Shown: in pieces, positions 36,869-45,314 of the stretch
Numbering within the stretch: position 1 is the stretch's first letter
Layout: the number at the start of each line of letters is the position of its first letter
Origin: Corallococcus carmarthensis
GTDB taxonomy: Bacteria > Myxococcota > Myxococcia > Myxococcales > Myxococcaceae
Direction of reading: 5' to 3'
Assembly (NCBI RefSeq): GCF_003611695.1
Contig: NZ_RAWE01000026.1
Location: 1 to 64,000, forward strand
DNA: 64,000 nucleotides
Position numbers and translations under genes: made by a program
The notes under the pieces: generated by a model
What the model was told of the DNA's origin: nothing
Seen by the model: only the letters and a program-made list of their open reading frames with translations
Databases searched by the model: none

Positions 36869-37891
36869 TCATGAATCCAGGAGGAGGCACGTGTCGCCGA
36901 ACTCGTGCCCCAGGTAGCCCGCGCCTTCCGCATGCGCCGCGGCCCGCTGCAACAGCGGAAGCGGCGCGAAGGCCTGGAGCAGCGCATGGTGGCTGCTCCC
37001 CGGGTCGTGCACGCCGGTGAGCAGCCCGTGCACGACCCGCGGCACGTAGCCGGGCCCGAGCAGCAGGCCCGTCACGTCCTCGCCCGGCACCAGCGCCCCG
37101 TGTTGCGTCGCGCGTCCTTCCAGCGCGCGCACCACGGTGGTGCCCACCGCCACCACGCGTCCGCCCCGTGCTCGCGTCTCCTCCACCAGCGCCACCGTGC
37201 GCTCCGGGATGTCCGAGCGTTCGGGCCGGGGCAGCGCCGCGTCCAGCGCCGCGTCCCCCGTGGAGGAGAGCCCCGCCGCGTGCGTGAGGGATGCCCAGCG
37301 CACGCCGCGCGCCTTCAGCCGCAGGAGCACGGACGCGGTGAGGGGCAGTCCCGCGGACGGCATCTCCGCGGCCCACGGCCGTGAGGCGTAGAGCGTCTGC
37401 ACGTGCCACAGCGCCAGCGGTCCCGCCGTGTATGCGTACTGCACCGGACGGCCCGCCGTGTAGAGCGCCTGCCAGAGCGCCGCGCCGCTCACGTCGAAGG
37501 CCACGCGCAGCAGCCGGGGGGATGGGGGCAGCACCTCCAGCACCCGCGCGGTGAGTCCACCCACCTCCAGTCGGGAGCCCACGGGGAGCTCCGGCGGAGG
37601 AGGCCGGTCCTCGGTGCGCCGGCGCCAGTCGCCCGCGCCGAAGAGGACGGCGGTCCAGGTGTCGTCCGGTTCGTGGGAGAGCAATCGCAGCTCGATGGGT
37701 GCGCCCGCGCCGGTGCGGCCCGTGAGCGAGCCGGGCAGCGTGGCCGCGTCGTTCATCACCAGCAGGTCGCCTTCACGCAGGAGTTGGGGCAACTCCGAAG
37801 CGACGGTGTCGGTGAGGCGTTCCGCGCGAGGCTCCACGTGAAGGAGCCTCGCCGCGTCGAGGTGTTCCCGGGGCCAGCGCGCGGCGTTCAT
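36869..37891 (-). CDS. QueA-like protein (S-adenosylmethionine:tRNA ribosyltransferase-isomerase family), divergent
   Basis: 340 residues, the usual QueA length. QueA transfers and isomerises the ribose of SAM onto preQ1-tRNA to make epoxyqueuosine. Conserved segments include EGDLLVMNDAATLPGSL, GRVVAVGTTVVRALE (residues 244-258) and the C-terminal GLLTGVHDPGSSH. Several motifs differ from the classical enzyme: the PTAGLHF segment reads PSAGLPLT, and the glycine-rich LHVGAGTF reads LTHAAGLSS. It is cotranscribed with an SDR gene by a 4-bp ATGA overlap, an unusual partner. It may be an unusual QueA or a paralogue with another SAM-dependent role. Confidence 0.8.
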   Translation of the reverse strand: MNAARWPREHLDAARLLHVEPRAERLTDTVASELPQLLREGDLLVMNDAATLPGSLTGRTGAGAPIELRLLSHEPDDTWTAVLFGAGDWRRRTEDRPPPPELPVGSRLEVGGLTARVLEVLPPSPRLLRVAFDVSGAALWQALYTAGRPVQYAYTAGPLALWHVQTLYASRPWAAEMPSAGLPLTASVLLRLKARGVRWASLTHAAGLSSTGDAALDAALPRPERSDIPERTVALVEETRARGGRVVAVGTTVVRALEGRATQHGALVPGEDVTGLLLGPGYVPRVVHGLLTGVHDPGSSHHALLQAFAPLPLLQRAAAHAEGAGYLGHEFGDTCLLLDS

Positions 37892-38610
37892 GCGGCCTCC
37901 CACTTCGCGGCCTCGAACCGCTGGCCGGACGCGGTGTCCCGGGCCTCCACGAGCGCGAGGATGCGCGCGGCCACGTCCTCCGGCTTCGCCAGCGTCGCGG
38001 GGTCGGCGTCCGGGAGCGCGTCGGCGTGCATGCGCGTGTCCATGTCACCGGGGTCCACGGTGAGCAGGCGCACACCGCTGCCCTCGAACTCCGCGGCCCA
38101 GATGCGCGTCAGGTGCTCCAGCGCGGCCTTCGACACGCTGTAGGCGCCCCAGCGGGGATAGGCGGACACGGCGGCGTCGGAGGTGATGTTGAGGATGAGC
38201 CCGCGGCCCCGGACGACCATGCTCCCGGCAACGGCCTTGGTCAGACGGAAGGGTCCCAGCAGGTTGACCTCCAGCACCTGCGAAACGTCCTCGCAAGCCG
38301 TGTCCAGGAGGAGCGGGAGCGGCGTGGGCCCCAGGCTGCTCGCGTTGTTCACCAGCACGTCCAGCGGCCCCACCAGCGCGGTGGCCGCGCCCACCAGCGG
38401 GTAGATGGCCTGCTTGTCCCCCACGTCGAAGGCGAGCCCGTGCACCGTCAGCCCCTGTGCCCTCAGGGGTGCCACCGCCGCGTCCATCGCCTTCGCGTCA
38501 CGTGCCACACCGACCACCCGGGCGCCACGCCGGGCGACGGCCTCCATCAGGGCCCGGCCCAGTCCCCGGCTCGCGCCCGTCACCAGCACTGCTTGATTCC
38601 GCATGTCCAT
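37888..38610 (-). CDS. Short-chain dehydrogenase/reductase (SDR)
   Basis: A 240-residue classical SDR. The cofactor motif is TGASRGLG at 11-18, NNAS is at 88-91, and the catalytic set is S144, Y157 and K161 (AYSVSK). R34 and R37 after strand 2 suggest NADP(H). The substrate is unknown. The ATG at 38610 follows AAGGAGGAG; a second ATG lies two codons in. Its TGA overlaps the start of the QueA-like gene. It is divergent from an XRE-cupin regulator 86 bp away, with an inverted repeat in between, so that regulator probably controls this operon. Confidence 0.92.
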   Translation of the reverse strand: MDMRNQAVLVTGASRGLGRALMEAVARRGARVVGVARDAKAMDAAVAPLRAQGLTVHGLAFDVGDKQAIYPLVGAATALVGPLDVLVNNASSLGPTPLPLLLDTACEDVSQVLEVNLLGPFRLTKAVAGSMVVRGRGLILNITSDAAVSAYPRWGAYSVSKAALEHLTRIWAAEFEGSGVRLLTVDPGDMDTRMHADALPDADPATLAKPEDVAARILALVEARDTASGQRFEAAKWEAA

Positions 38611-38659
38611 GGCTTGCTCCTCCTTGAGGAGAAGGGATAGCGGAGGGGCTCCGACGGGA

Positions 38660-38692
38660 TGGCATGGCCGCCAATGCGTTGGCAGAATGCCA
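38660..38692. promoter_or_regulatory. Candidate operator between SDR operon and XRE-cupin gene
   Basis: TGGCA-GAA-TGCCA lies at 38680-38692, 4 bp before the XRE start, and a further TGGCAT at 38660 mirrors the ATGCCA at 38687-38692. It sits in the divergent promoter region, as expected for a self-regulating XRE protein that also controls the SDR/QueA-like operon. Binding is inferred. Confidence 0.45.
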
Positions 38693-38696
38693 GCGC

Positions 38697-39254
38697 ATGA
38701 GCGAAGAGGACCTTCCGGGCAGACTGGCGCGCAACCTGAGGACCCTGCGGGAGACGCGGGGGGCCACGCAGGTGCAGCTCGCGAAGCTGGCGAGCGTGCC
38801 CCGGGCCACCTGGGCGCATCTGGAATCCGGCGCGGCGAACCCCACGCTGTCGGTGCTGCACCGGGTGGCGGGAGCACTCCAGGTGTCGCTAGAGGAGCTG
38901 CTGGCCCGGCCCAAGGCGAGCGCCCGTCACTACCGGCGCGACAGCCTGCCCGTGCGTCAAAGGGGGGCGGCCTTCCTGCGCAAGCTCCTGCCGGATCCGC
39001 TGCCCGGCATGGAGTTCGACCGGCTGGAGTTGCCGCCCCGCGCGCGCATCACCGGCGTGCCCCACACCCCGGGCACGCGCGAGTACCTGGCCTGTGAGTC
39101 CGGAACCCTCGCGCTGGTGGCCAGCGGGGAGCGGTTCGTCCTCGAAGCGGGTGACGTCGTCGTCTTCCGGGGCGACCAGAAGCACTCCTACGAGAACCCG
39201 GGCGCGCGCACGGCGGTGGGCTACTCCGTCGTGCTGCTCGCGCCGTCAATCTAG
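38697..39254 (+). CDS. XRE-family transcriptional regulator with C-terminal cupin
   Basis: 185 residues. An XRE helix-turn-helix occupies about 8-65 (ATQVQLAKLASVPRATWAHLESG), and a small cupin barrel about 105-180 (RITGVPHTPGTREYLACESG, then LEAGDVVVFRGDQKHSYEN). In this family the cupin binds a small ligand that changes DNA binding. It is divergent from the SDR/QueA-like operon. ATG 38697 is preferred over ATG 38664, because the inverted repeat at 38680-38692 would otherwise lie inside the gene. Confidence 0.9.
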   Translation: MSEEDLPGRLARNLRTLRETRGATQVQLAKLASVPRATWAHLESGAANPTLSVLHRVAGALQVSLEELLARPKASARHYRRDSLPVRQRGAAFLRKLLPDPLPGMEFDRLELPPRARITGVPHTPGTREYLACESGTLALVASGERFVLEAGDVVVFRGDQKHSYENPGARTAVGYSVVLLAPSI

Positions 39255-39307
39255 CGAGGGGGATGCAGCCCGGGGCGGTCCACCCTCATTTCCGGACTTT
39301 ACCTTTT

Positions 39308-39328
39308 AAGTCCAAAGCATATGGACTT
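39308..39328. promoter_or_regulatory. AT-rich palindrome upstream of the pseudokinase gene
   Basis: Arms AAGTCCA and TGGACTT with a 7-nt centre, then TTTT. It is AT-rich for this genome. It lies 53 bp after the XRE stop and upstream of both candidate starts of the next gene. It may be a weak terminator for the XRE gene or a binding site; I cannot choose. Confidence 0.4.
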
Positions 39329-39394
39329 TTCAGGTTCACCATGCCCAGACTCCCCGGATGGCGCCGTCGCGCCGAACCCTGGCCCCGAGGAGTC

Positions 39395-40507
39395 ATGTCC
39401 ACGTCCACCCCTGCGCCGCGCCTCGGCTTCTTCCTGCCCACGCCCGGCTGGCCCCGGCCGCTCTTCACCATCCAAGGCGTTCGCTACGAGGCCATTCGCG
39501 AGCTGGTGCGGATGCGGACAGGGGAGCTGCTGATGCTCGCCCGTCGTCATCCGGAGCAGGGGGACCCCCTGCCCGGGCTCTGCTTCGTGCGGCGGCTGGC
39601 CAATCCCTCCACCACCCTGGGCCGCACGCGCCTGGGGGAGGAGATCCAACGGGCCTTCCGCCTCCGTCACCCCGCCATCGCCCAGGTGTTCCACCGCAAG
39701 GTGCACCAGGACTCGCTGCACGTCGTCATGGAGTACGTGGATGGCCCCTCGCTGGAGATGCTGCTGAGCGCGAGCGTGGCGCGCGGCCGGCCGGTCTCCG
39801 AAGCCTTCGCCCTCTACGTGGGGGCGGAGCTCGCCGAGGCGCTGCACCATGCGCACACCCTGACGGACGACGCGGGCAAGCCCCTGGGGATCATCCACCG
39901 CGACGTCAACCCCCGGCACGTCTACGTGGGGGCGCACGGCGAGGTGAAGCTCGCGAACTTCGGCGCGTCCTATTCCGTGGTGATTGGACGTGAAGAGTCG
40001 GCCGCGCACCTCGTCTGGGATGACGTGGCCTATGCCTCACCCGAATACCTGGAGCGGCTGCCGCTGACCCCGCGCTCCGACGTCTTCAGCCTGGCCCTGC
40101 TGCTGGTGGAGCTCTTCACCGGCAAGCATCCCTTCGACGTGCAGGACGTGCCCCACCCAACCATCCGCCTGAGTCCGCCGCGGGTGGAGGTCCCCCCGCT
40201 GCCGCTGACGCAGACACGGGTGCGGCTGGCCAGCTTCGGACCCGCGCAGGTCGAGGCGGCGGTGAAGCGGCTTTCGCTGGACGTGAAGCAACTGCTGCAC
40301 GCCGCCCTGCGCATCGAACCCCAGGAGCGGATCGCCACGGCGGAGGACATCCGTGACGTCCTTCGCGCGGCGCTCGTCAGGCGGCACCCGGGCTACGGCC
40401 GCCAGGAAGCGGCCAACGAAGCCGCGCGCCTACTGGCGGAAGGGAGCGTGTTTGGCGAGGGCGGCCTCTTCCAGGAGGAACTGGAGGAGAGCGAGAGGAA
40501 GAAGTAG
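39395..40507 (+). CDS. Pseudokinase of the Hanks Ser/Thr kinase family
   Basis: 370 residues with a recognisable kinase fold: MEYVDGPSLE hinge, HRDVNP (168-173), then the SPEY and SDVFSLALLLVEL helices. Three catalytic features are changed. There is no glycine-rich loop in the N-lobe, and the ATP lysine position reads FVRRL (R66-R67). The catalytic-loop Asn is H175 (HRDVNPRH), and DFG is NFG (N188). The HRD Asp is kept. Activity is therefore unlikely; a scaffold or allosteric role is inferred. It is followed by a convergent XRE gene and an active kinase gene 470 bp downstream. ATG 39395 is used; ATG 39341 would add 18 residues. Confidence 0.85.
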   Translation: MSTSTPAPRLGFFLPTPGWPRPLFTIQGVRYEAIRELVRMRTGELLMLARRHPEQGDPLPGLCFVRRLANPSTTLGRTRLGEEIQRAFRLRHPAIAQVFHRKVHQDSLHVVMEYVDGPSLEMLLSASVARGRPVSEAFALYVGAELAEALHHAHTLTDDAGKPLGIIHRDVNPRHVYVGAHGEVKLANFGASYSVVIGREESAAHLVWDDVAYASPEYLERLPLTPRSDVFSLALLLVELFTGKHPFDVQDVPHPTIRLSPPRVEVPPLPLTQTRVRLASFGPAQVEAAVKRLSLDVKQLLHAALRIEPQERIATAEDIRDVLRAALVRRHPGYGRQEAANEAARLLAEGSVFGEGGLFQEELEESERKK

Positions 40508-40511
40508 CGCG

Positions 40512-40874
40512 TCAGCGCGCCAGCACGGAGGCGACGTGCAGGAGGGCGTCCAGCTTCTCCGCGTCCAACTTGCGCGCCAGGTGCAGGAGGCGCCGCAGGT
40601 CCGGCGCATCCCCCTCCTCCCGAGGCGAAGGCTTCCGGCCCTTGCGCACGTCACCCTCCGGCGTCAGGCCCAGCATCGCTTCGGGGGAGACGCGCAGCTC
40701 GCGGCAGAGGCGGTAGAGGGATGGGACGCTGGGCAACATCTTGCCGCGCTCCAGGCGGCTGTAGACGGGGTGCACCAGTCCGATGCGCTCGGCGACTTCG
40801 GCCTGCGTCAATCCCAGCTGCTCGCGGGCGGCACGTGCCGCCACGCCAATGGTGATGCCGAGTTCTTCATTCAT
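40512..40874 (-). CDS. XRE-family transcriptional regulator
   Basis: 120 residues. The helix-turn-helix (about 10-65) includes QLGLTQAEVAERIGLVHPVYSRLERG and ends with a short helix. The C-terminal 50 residues are charged and helical with an LLHLARKLDAEKLDALL stretch. It is convergent with the pseudokinase gene (4 bp apart) and divergent from the active kinase gene 103 bp away, so that kinase promoter is a candidate target. ATG 40874 is taken from homologue-like length; the frame is open to 40979. No clear ribosome-binding site precedes it. Confidence 0.85.
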   Translation of the reverse strand: MNEELGITIGVAARAAREQLGLTQAEVAERIGLVHPVYSRLERGKMLPSVPSLYRLCRELRVSPEAMLGLTPEGDVRKGRKPSPREEGDAPDLRRLLHLARKLDAEKLDALLHVASVLAR

Positions 40875-40977
40875 GGAGGGTGCGCAGCGTATCCGAGATG
40901 TCCGCTTCCGGCCCTCGCCCGCTGGATGGCGTGCGGACCCCGCTGGGAAGAGGCCGCATGCGAGAAGGGAGGACGCC

Positions 40978-42747
40978 ATGAGGCCACCGCCTGCCGTCCT
41001 GCTGCCCGGGACCCAGGTGCTGGGCTACACGGTGGAACGACAGCTGGGCCAAGGCGGCTTCGGTACGGTGTACCTCGCGCGCAACGCGGGACAGCCCTTC
41101 GCGCTGAAGCTGTTGCACCTGCCGCGAGTCGGGGCACGGGTGGAGCGTGAGGTCTCCATCCTCCTGAAGCTGCACCACCCCCATGTCGTGGGCCTCCAGG
41201 GCTACGGGCTGTGGCCTCCGGGCGAGCCGCACTTCGCGGTCATCGTCATGGAGTACGTGGACGGACGCCGGTTGGACGTCTGGGCGGACGAGGAGAAACC
41301 GTCGGCACGGCAGGTGGCGCGCGCGGTGCTGGATGTGGCGCGGGCGCTCGCCGCGACGCACGCGGCGGGGGTGCTGCACCGGGACGTGAAGGAGGCCAAC
41401 GTCATGGTGCGCGCCTCGGACGGCCTGGCCAAGCTGGTGGACTTCGGGATTGGCGACTACACGGGCGCGCGCGGACTGACGAAGGACATCCTGCCGCCGG
41501 GAACGTCGGAGTACCGCGCCCCCGAAGCGTGGCGGTACTTCCGGCAGCACGCGCGGGTTCCTGGTGCCCGCTACGTGGCGAGCGCACCGGATGACCTGTG
41601 GGCGCTGGGCGTCGTCCTCTACTGGCTGCTGACGGGGCGCAAGCCCTTCGACGGTGGGGGCGACGCGGAGTTCATCGAGGCCGTGCTCACCCGGACACCC
41701 TCGCCACCGTGCGAGGTGAACGAGCGCGTGCCTCAAGCGTTGAGTGACGTGTGCATGGGGCTGCTGGAGAAGACACCCGAGGTGCGCACGCCGAATGCTC
41801 TCGCCGTCATGGCCGCACTGGAGGAAGTCCTGAGGGGCGCGGACGCAGCGTGGGACGTGCCCCTGTGCGCCGCGTCCGGCGAGGACACCGCGACGACGGA
41901 GGGCGAACAGGACCGCGTCGAGAAGTGGCGGAACCAGCCAATGCACCAGCCTCGGCAGGACGTGCGTGCGCCGACGACGGTGAAGCCACTGCATCCCTTC
42001 CCGGCGTGGGCGGTGGTGCTGACAATCCTGGCGGTGGTCGCCGCGGGAGCGCTGCTGCGCGGGACGGCTCGATCTCCAGGGACGGTCACGCCTCGTCAGG
42101 AAGTAGCGCACGCTGGCAAGTCATCTCAATCTGACCTGGCTGCGGCTCCCAGAGGGCCCGAGGCCATCGCCGCGGCCGTCGCACTTCCCGCGACGTTCCA
42201 GGAGGTTGCCGCCACCGTGACGAGCCAGACGCCAGAGACTCCCTCCCTTCCGCTCCCTTCGAATCCCGCGAGGAAAATCCGGAGCGTCATGACCCGTGCG
42301 GCGGGCGCGGCGGCCTGCACGGCCTTGATGGCCTGCCCTGGCCCACAGGTGCGCCCACCACCACCGCCCGAGCCCTGCCCCATAGGATCGGTGAAGGCCA
42401 TGCAGGAACGGGGCTTCGTGATGGGTGACAAGTACATCGCAGCCTTCGACTTCTCGCAGCCACGCATCATGTCGGTGTCCGAAGGTCCCACCCAATTTCT
42501 CCTGGCCGACGACGTGAGAGACATTCCGAGCGGTACGGCACTGTCAGGCCGGCTTATCGTGAGGGACCGCGTCTATGGGCGCTTGACGTGGGCGACGACA
42601 AAGGCAGGCGACAGCTTTCCTGTGTGTCTGGAGGTCTTCGCGGAGGAGGGAGGCCGGGGCATGGCGAGGGAACCTGGAGACGACTCACCGTCGAGTGCCC
42701 GGGTCTTCACCACGGTGCGTGTAAAGGCGGTGCGTGAGTTCGAGTAG
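40978..42747 (+). CDS. Ser/Thr protein kinase with TM segment and internal lipobox-like sequence
   Basis: 589 residues. The kinase domain is complete: GQGGFG at 24-29, K44, HRDVKEAN with D136 and N141, and DFG at 155-157. A transmembrane helix lies at about 342-361 (PAWAVVLTILAVVAAGALL). A second segment at about 438-453 looks like a lipoprotein signal with lipobox LMAC and is followed by a Pro-rich stretch, then an unassigned beta-rich domain (about 470-589). This kinase type is common in Myxococcaceae next to DUF2381 genes, as here: the DUF2381 start is 26 bp downstream. GGAGG lies 6 bp before the ATG. The outer domain may sense something together with the DUF2381 protein. Confidence 0.9.
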   Translation: MRPPPAVLLPGTQVLGYTVERQLGQGGFGTVYLARNAGQPFALKLLHLPRVGARVEREVSILLKLHHPHVVGLQGYGLWPPGEPHFAVIVMEYVDGRRLDVWADEEKPSARQVARAVLDVARALAATHAAGVLHRDVKEANVMVRASDGLAKLVDFGIGDYTGARGLTKDILPPGTSEYRAPEAWRYFRQHARVPGARYVASAPDDLWALGVVLYWLLTGRKPFDGGGDAEFIEAVLTRTPSPPCEVNERVPQALSDVCMGLLEKTPEVRTPNALAVMAALEEVLRGADAAWDVPLCAASGEDTATTEGEQDRVEKWRNQPMHQPRQDVRAPTTVKPLHPFPAWAVVLTILAVVAAGALLRGTARSPGTVTPRQEVAHAGKSSQSDLAAAPRGPEAIAAAVALPATFQEVAATVTSQTPETPSLPLPSNPARKIRSVMTRAAGAAACTALMACPGPQVRPPPPPEPCPIGSVKAMQERGFVMGDKYIAAFDFSQPRIMSVSEGPTQFLLADDVRDIPSGTALSGRLIVRDRVYGRLTWATTKAGDSFPVCLEVFAEEGGRGMAREPGDDSPSSARVFTTVRVKAVREFE

Positions 42748-42773
42748 CAGGCTTGCCTGGGAGACGCCGCCAA

Positions 42774-43685
42774 GTGACCTCTTCCTCCACGGTTGTCCTC
42801 CTGGCGCTCCTGTCCGCGAGCGCGGCGGCATTCGCTCAATCCGAGAGCTCGGCCTCCGTGCCGGGCGCCCGGCGCATCGAGCTGCCTCCTGACGGGAGTC
42901 CATCCATCGCGGAAATCGCGGTCAGCGCAGGGCTCTCCACGGGCCTCTACTTCGACTCGGACCTGGTGCGTGAGGGCATCGAGTTGGAGGGGCGGGAGCG
43001 CTTCTCGCTGGTGGACATCGGCCAGGCTACCCTCCGCCTGATTCCGTCTTCGCGTGTAACTCCTGGCGAGCACTTCCGGCTCGTCGTGCGCTTCAGGGAT
43101 GGTGCGGCGCCGGTGAGTGCATCCTTTCTCCTCTGGGTGCATCCCGCGAAGGCGGAACCTCTCGTCGAGGTCTATCGCGGAAAGCGGACGCTCGAGACCT
43201 ATCAACAAGAGACCCGGGAGGTCCGTGCGGAGTTGGAGCGCTGCCGGGACGAGACCTCACGGTTGATGGCAGAGAATGAGGCTCCGGCCGGGCTGGCGGG
43301 ACTCCTCTTCACCGGAACCCTGGATGAGAACGGTGTGGCGGGACGCATCGTGACCAAGGACATTCTTCTGCTGGCTGGAAGTGCCCTGAAGGCGATCTCC
43401 GTCACCACCTACCGAGCCACGAAGGCTGTTGCCGTCGTGGTCAAGCTGACGACGAAGGCGGGGGAGCAGTCCTGGATCTCGAAGGGGGCGACACTTCGGG
43501 GCAGGAGCGGAGCGGAAGTGAAGGTACTCCGCATCTGGCAGCAGCCATCCAGTCCCATGGGTGAAGCCCGGAGCATCGTGGTCGAAGCCGAGGCCCCAGA
43601 GGCCGGTGTCCAGGGACCGTTCTCCTTGAAGCTCTGGGAGGACGGACCGCGCACCGTCACGCTGGGCAACGTGACGTTCCCCTGA
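42774..43685 (+). CDS. DUF2381 (TIGR02268) family secreted protein
   Basis: A 303-residue myxobacterial paralogous-family protein. A signal peptide (TVVLLALLSASAAAFAQ) directs export. The N-terminal part has strands such as GARRIELPPDGSPSIAEIAVS and a plug-like pattern. A helical segment with ETREVRAELERCRDE follows (about 140-165). The C-terminal half is beta-rich (VAVVVKLTTKAGEQSW and following). It is directly downstream of the membrane kinase, an arrangement seen repeatedly in this family, so it is a likely periplasmic partner of that kinase. GTG 42774 is chosen; TTG 42753 would add 7 residues. Molecular function is not known. Confidence 0.85.
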   Translation: MTSSSTVVLLALLSASAAAFAQSESSASVPGARRIELPPDGSPSIAEIAVSAGLSTGLYFDSDLVREGIELEGRERFSLVDIGQATLRLIPSSRVTPGEHFRLVVRFRDGAAPVSASFLLWVHPAKAEPLVEVYRGKRTLETYQQETREVRAELERCRDETSRLMAENEAPAGLAGLLFTGTLDENGVAGRIVTKDILLLAGSALKAISVTTYRATKAVAVVVKLTTKAGEQSWISKGATLRGRSGAEVKVLRIWQQPSSPMGEARSIVVEAEAPEAGVQGPFSLKLWEDGPRTVTLGNVTFP

Positions 43686-43793
43686 AACCGGTGCGCCACC
43701 AATCGACCGCCTTCCGATGCCGCCGCCATTTCGGACCGGAGTGGAAGCATTCGAGGCGTCCGCCCTCCCCGGTGGGCTCCCTGGAGGTAGCCA

Positions 43794-45314
43794 ATGCGCG
43801 TGAGTGTCGTGGCGCTGTTCGCGGCCTTGCTGATGGTGGGCTGCGCGGGCGTGGAGACTTCTTCAGCAAGAGGAGGCTCACGGGTCCTCCGGCAGCGTGC
43901 CGCCCATCCATCGGAGGCTCCCGGAGACGACGAGTCCGATGAGGAAGCGGACGCCCAACGCCTCCACCGGCGTCCCTTCGCCCGCATGCCGGTAGGGACG
44001 GTCATCCTCGCGCCTCCCGGGAAGGTCTCGCGGCAGGCCCTGGAGATGGGCCTGCTGGACGTGGACGCCTTCGAGAAGTTGCTGGTGCGCGCCGGCCTGG
44101 AGGACGTGGACGAGCTGCCCCTGCGCCGCAATCCCTTCACTCCGGATGACGCGGTGGAAGTGCTGGGCCGGTTGATGGAGAAGCCGGTGACGCTCGGCAC
44201 CTTCCCGCCTCGCATGGCGGCGGGCTTCCTCCTGCGGGAGGTGTTGGAGCGCGGCGAGGTTTCCCGCGAGGAACTGGCACGGCGGGTGGCGCGCTTCGCC
44301 CGCGAGCAGGTGGCGGTGCTGAGGCCTGACGGCTACCTCGCGTGGGCACTCAACGGCCACACGCAGCAGAAGGTCGCGCCCATCCAATGGAGAGAGGGCG
44401 CCTTCCGCGCGGGCAACTTCGAACTGGGCCGCTTCTACAGCGGCAAGGGCGGTGTCTTCCGTCAGGTCGATGCGCAGCTCCAGGCATCGGACTCGCGGCC
44501 TCTGGCCGAGGTGTACGACGACGCGGACGTCCTCGGCCGCTCGCTGGATGGCGCCGAGGACGCCTTCGTGGAGCTGTACCACGCGCTGGGGCAACTCCTC
44601 TCCCGCCCCGCGGACAGCATCGCGGGACTGCGCAACCTCCCTGCGGGCGTCGTAGCCCTCATTGCTTCGTCACCCGAGTACTGGGAGCGATTCCAGTACA
44701 TGACGGCCGGCGAGCAGATCCGCGAGACAGCCCGGCTGTCGACGGGGGTGCTCGCCACCTGGGGCTCGGCGTCGGCCACGACGCGGACGCTGAAGGGACT
44801 GGCGTCGGGCGCCGAGGCCACTCTGCCCGTGCTGTCGCTGTCGGCAGAAGGTGTGCTGGTGCTGGAGCGCGTCTCCGTGCCGGTGGGACGCGCGGCGGCG
44901 GTGTTGAGCAGCGGCCCCGGGGCGGCCATCATCCTCCAACGAGTCGATGACACCGTGGGCGATGGAAACGGTGGAGGTTCTCCACCGAGCGGGCCGCAGG
45001 GCTATGCGTCCTTCAAGTCGTTCAAGCGGGCCATGGGTCCGGCGGGGAATGGGAAGGAGTGGCACCACATCGTGGAGCAGACCGACGGGAACGTGGCGCG
45101 CTTCGGGCCACAGGCGCTCCACAACACGGAGAATGTTGTTCCACTCGACAAGGCACTTCATAACTCGGTGAGTGCGTTCTATTCGTCGCACCAGTATCGG
45201 ATCACAGGCTCGACGTCGCTGACCGTTCGGCAGTGGCTGAGCACCCAATCATTCGAAGCCCAATCTGCATTCGGGCTGCGCGCAATGGAGAATATTCGGA
45301 ACGGACTATGGTGA
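43794..45314 (+). CDS. SitA-like lipoprotein toxin with C-terminal HNH nuclease
   Basis: 506 residues. The signal ends in MVGC with C17 as lipidation site. A charged linker and a long helical, Leu/Arg-rich central region (about 60-330) come next, then an Ala/Val-rich segment (about 330-385) that could cross or insert in a membrane. After a Gly/Pro hinge, the C-terminal 90 residues are an HNH/wHH-type nuclease: EWHHIVEQ (H424-H425), N447 in NTENVV, H456. This is the SitA plan known from Myxococcus xanthus, where lipoprotein toxins are shared by TraAB-mediated outer-membrane exchange. The immunity gene overlaps its 3' end by 7 bp. No sitB-like gene is adjacent. Confidence 0.82.
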   Translation: MRVSVVALFAALLMVGCAGVETSSARGGSRVLRQRAAHPSEAPGDDESDEEADAQRLHRRPFARMPVGTVILAPPGKVSRQALEMGLLDVDAFEKLLVRAGLEDVDELPLRRNPFTPDDAVEVLGRLMEKPVTLGTFPPRMAAGFLLREVLERGEVSREELARRVARFAREQVAVLRPDGYLAWALNGHTQQKVAPIQWREGAFRAGNFELGRFYSGKGGVFRQVDAQLQASDSRPLAEVYDDADVLGRSLDGAEDAFVELYHALGQLLSRPADSIAGLRNLPAGVVALIASSPEYWERFQYMTAGEQIRETARLSTGVLATWGSASATTRTLKGLASGAEATLPVLSLSAEGVLVLERVSVPVGRAAAVLSSGPGAAIILQRVDDTVGDGNGGGSPPSGPQGYASFKSFKRAMGPAGNGKEWHHIVEQTDGNVARFGPQALHNTENVVPLDKALHNSVSAFYSSHQYRITGSTSLTVRQWLSTQSFEAQSAFGLRAMENIRNGLW

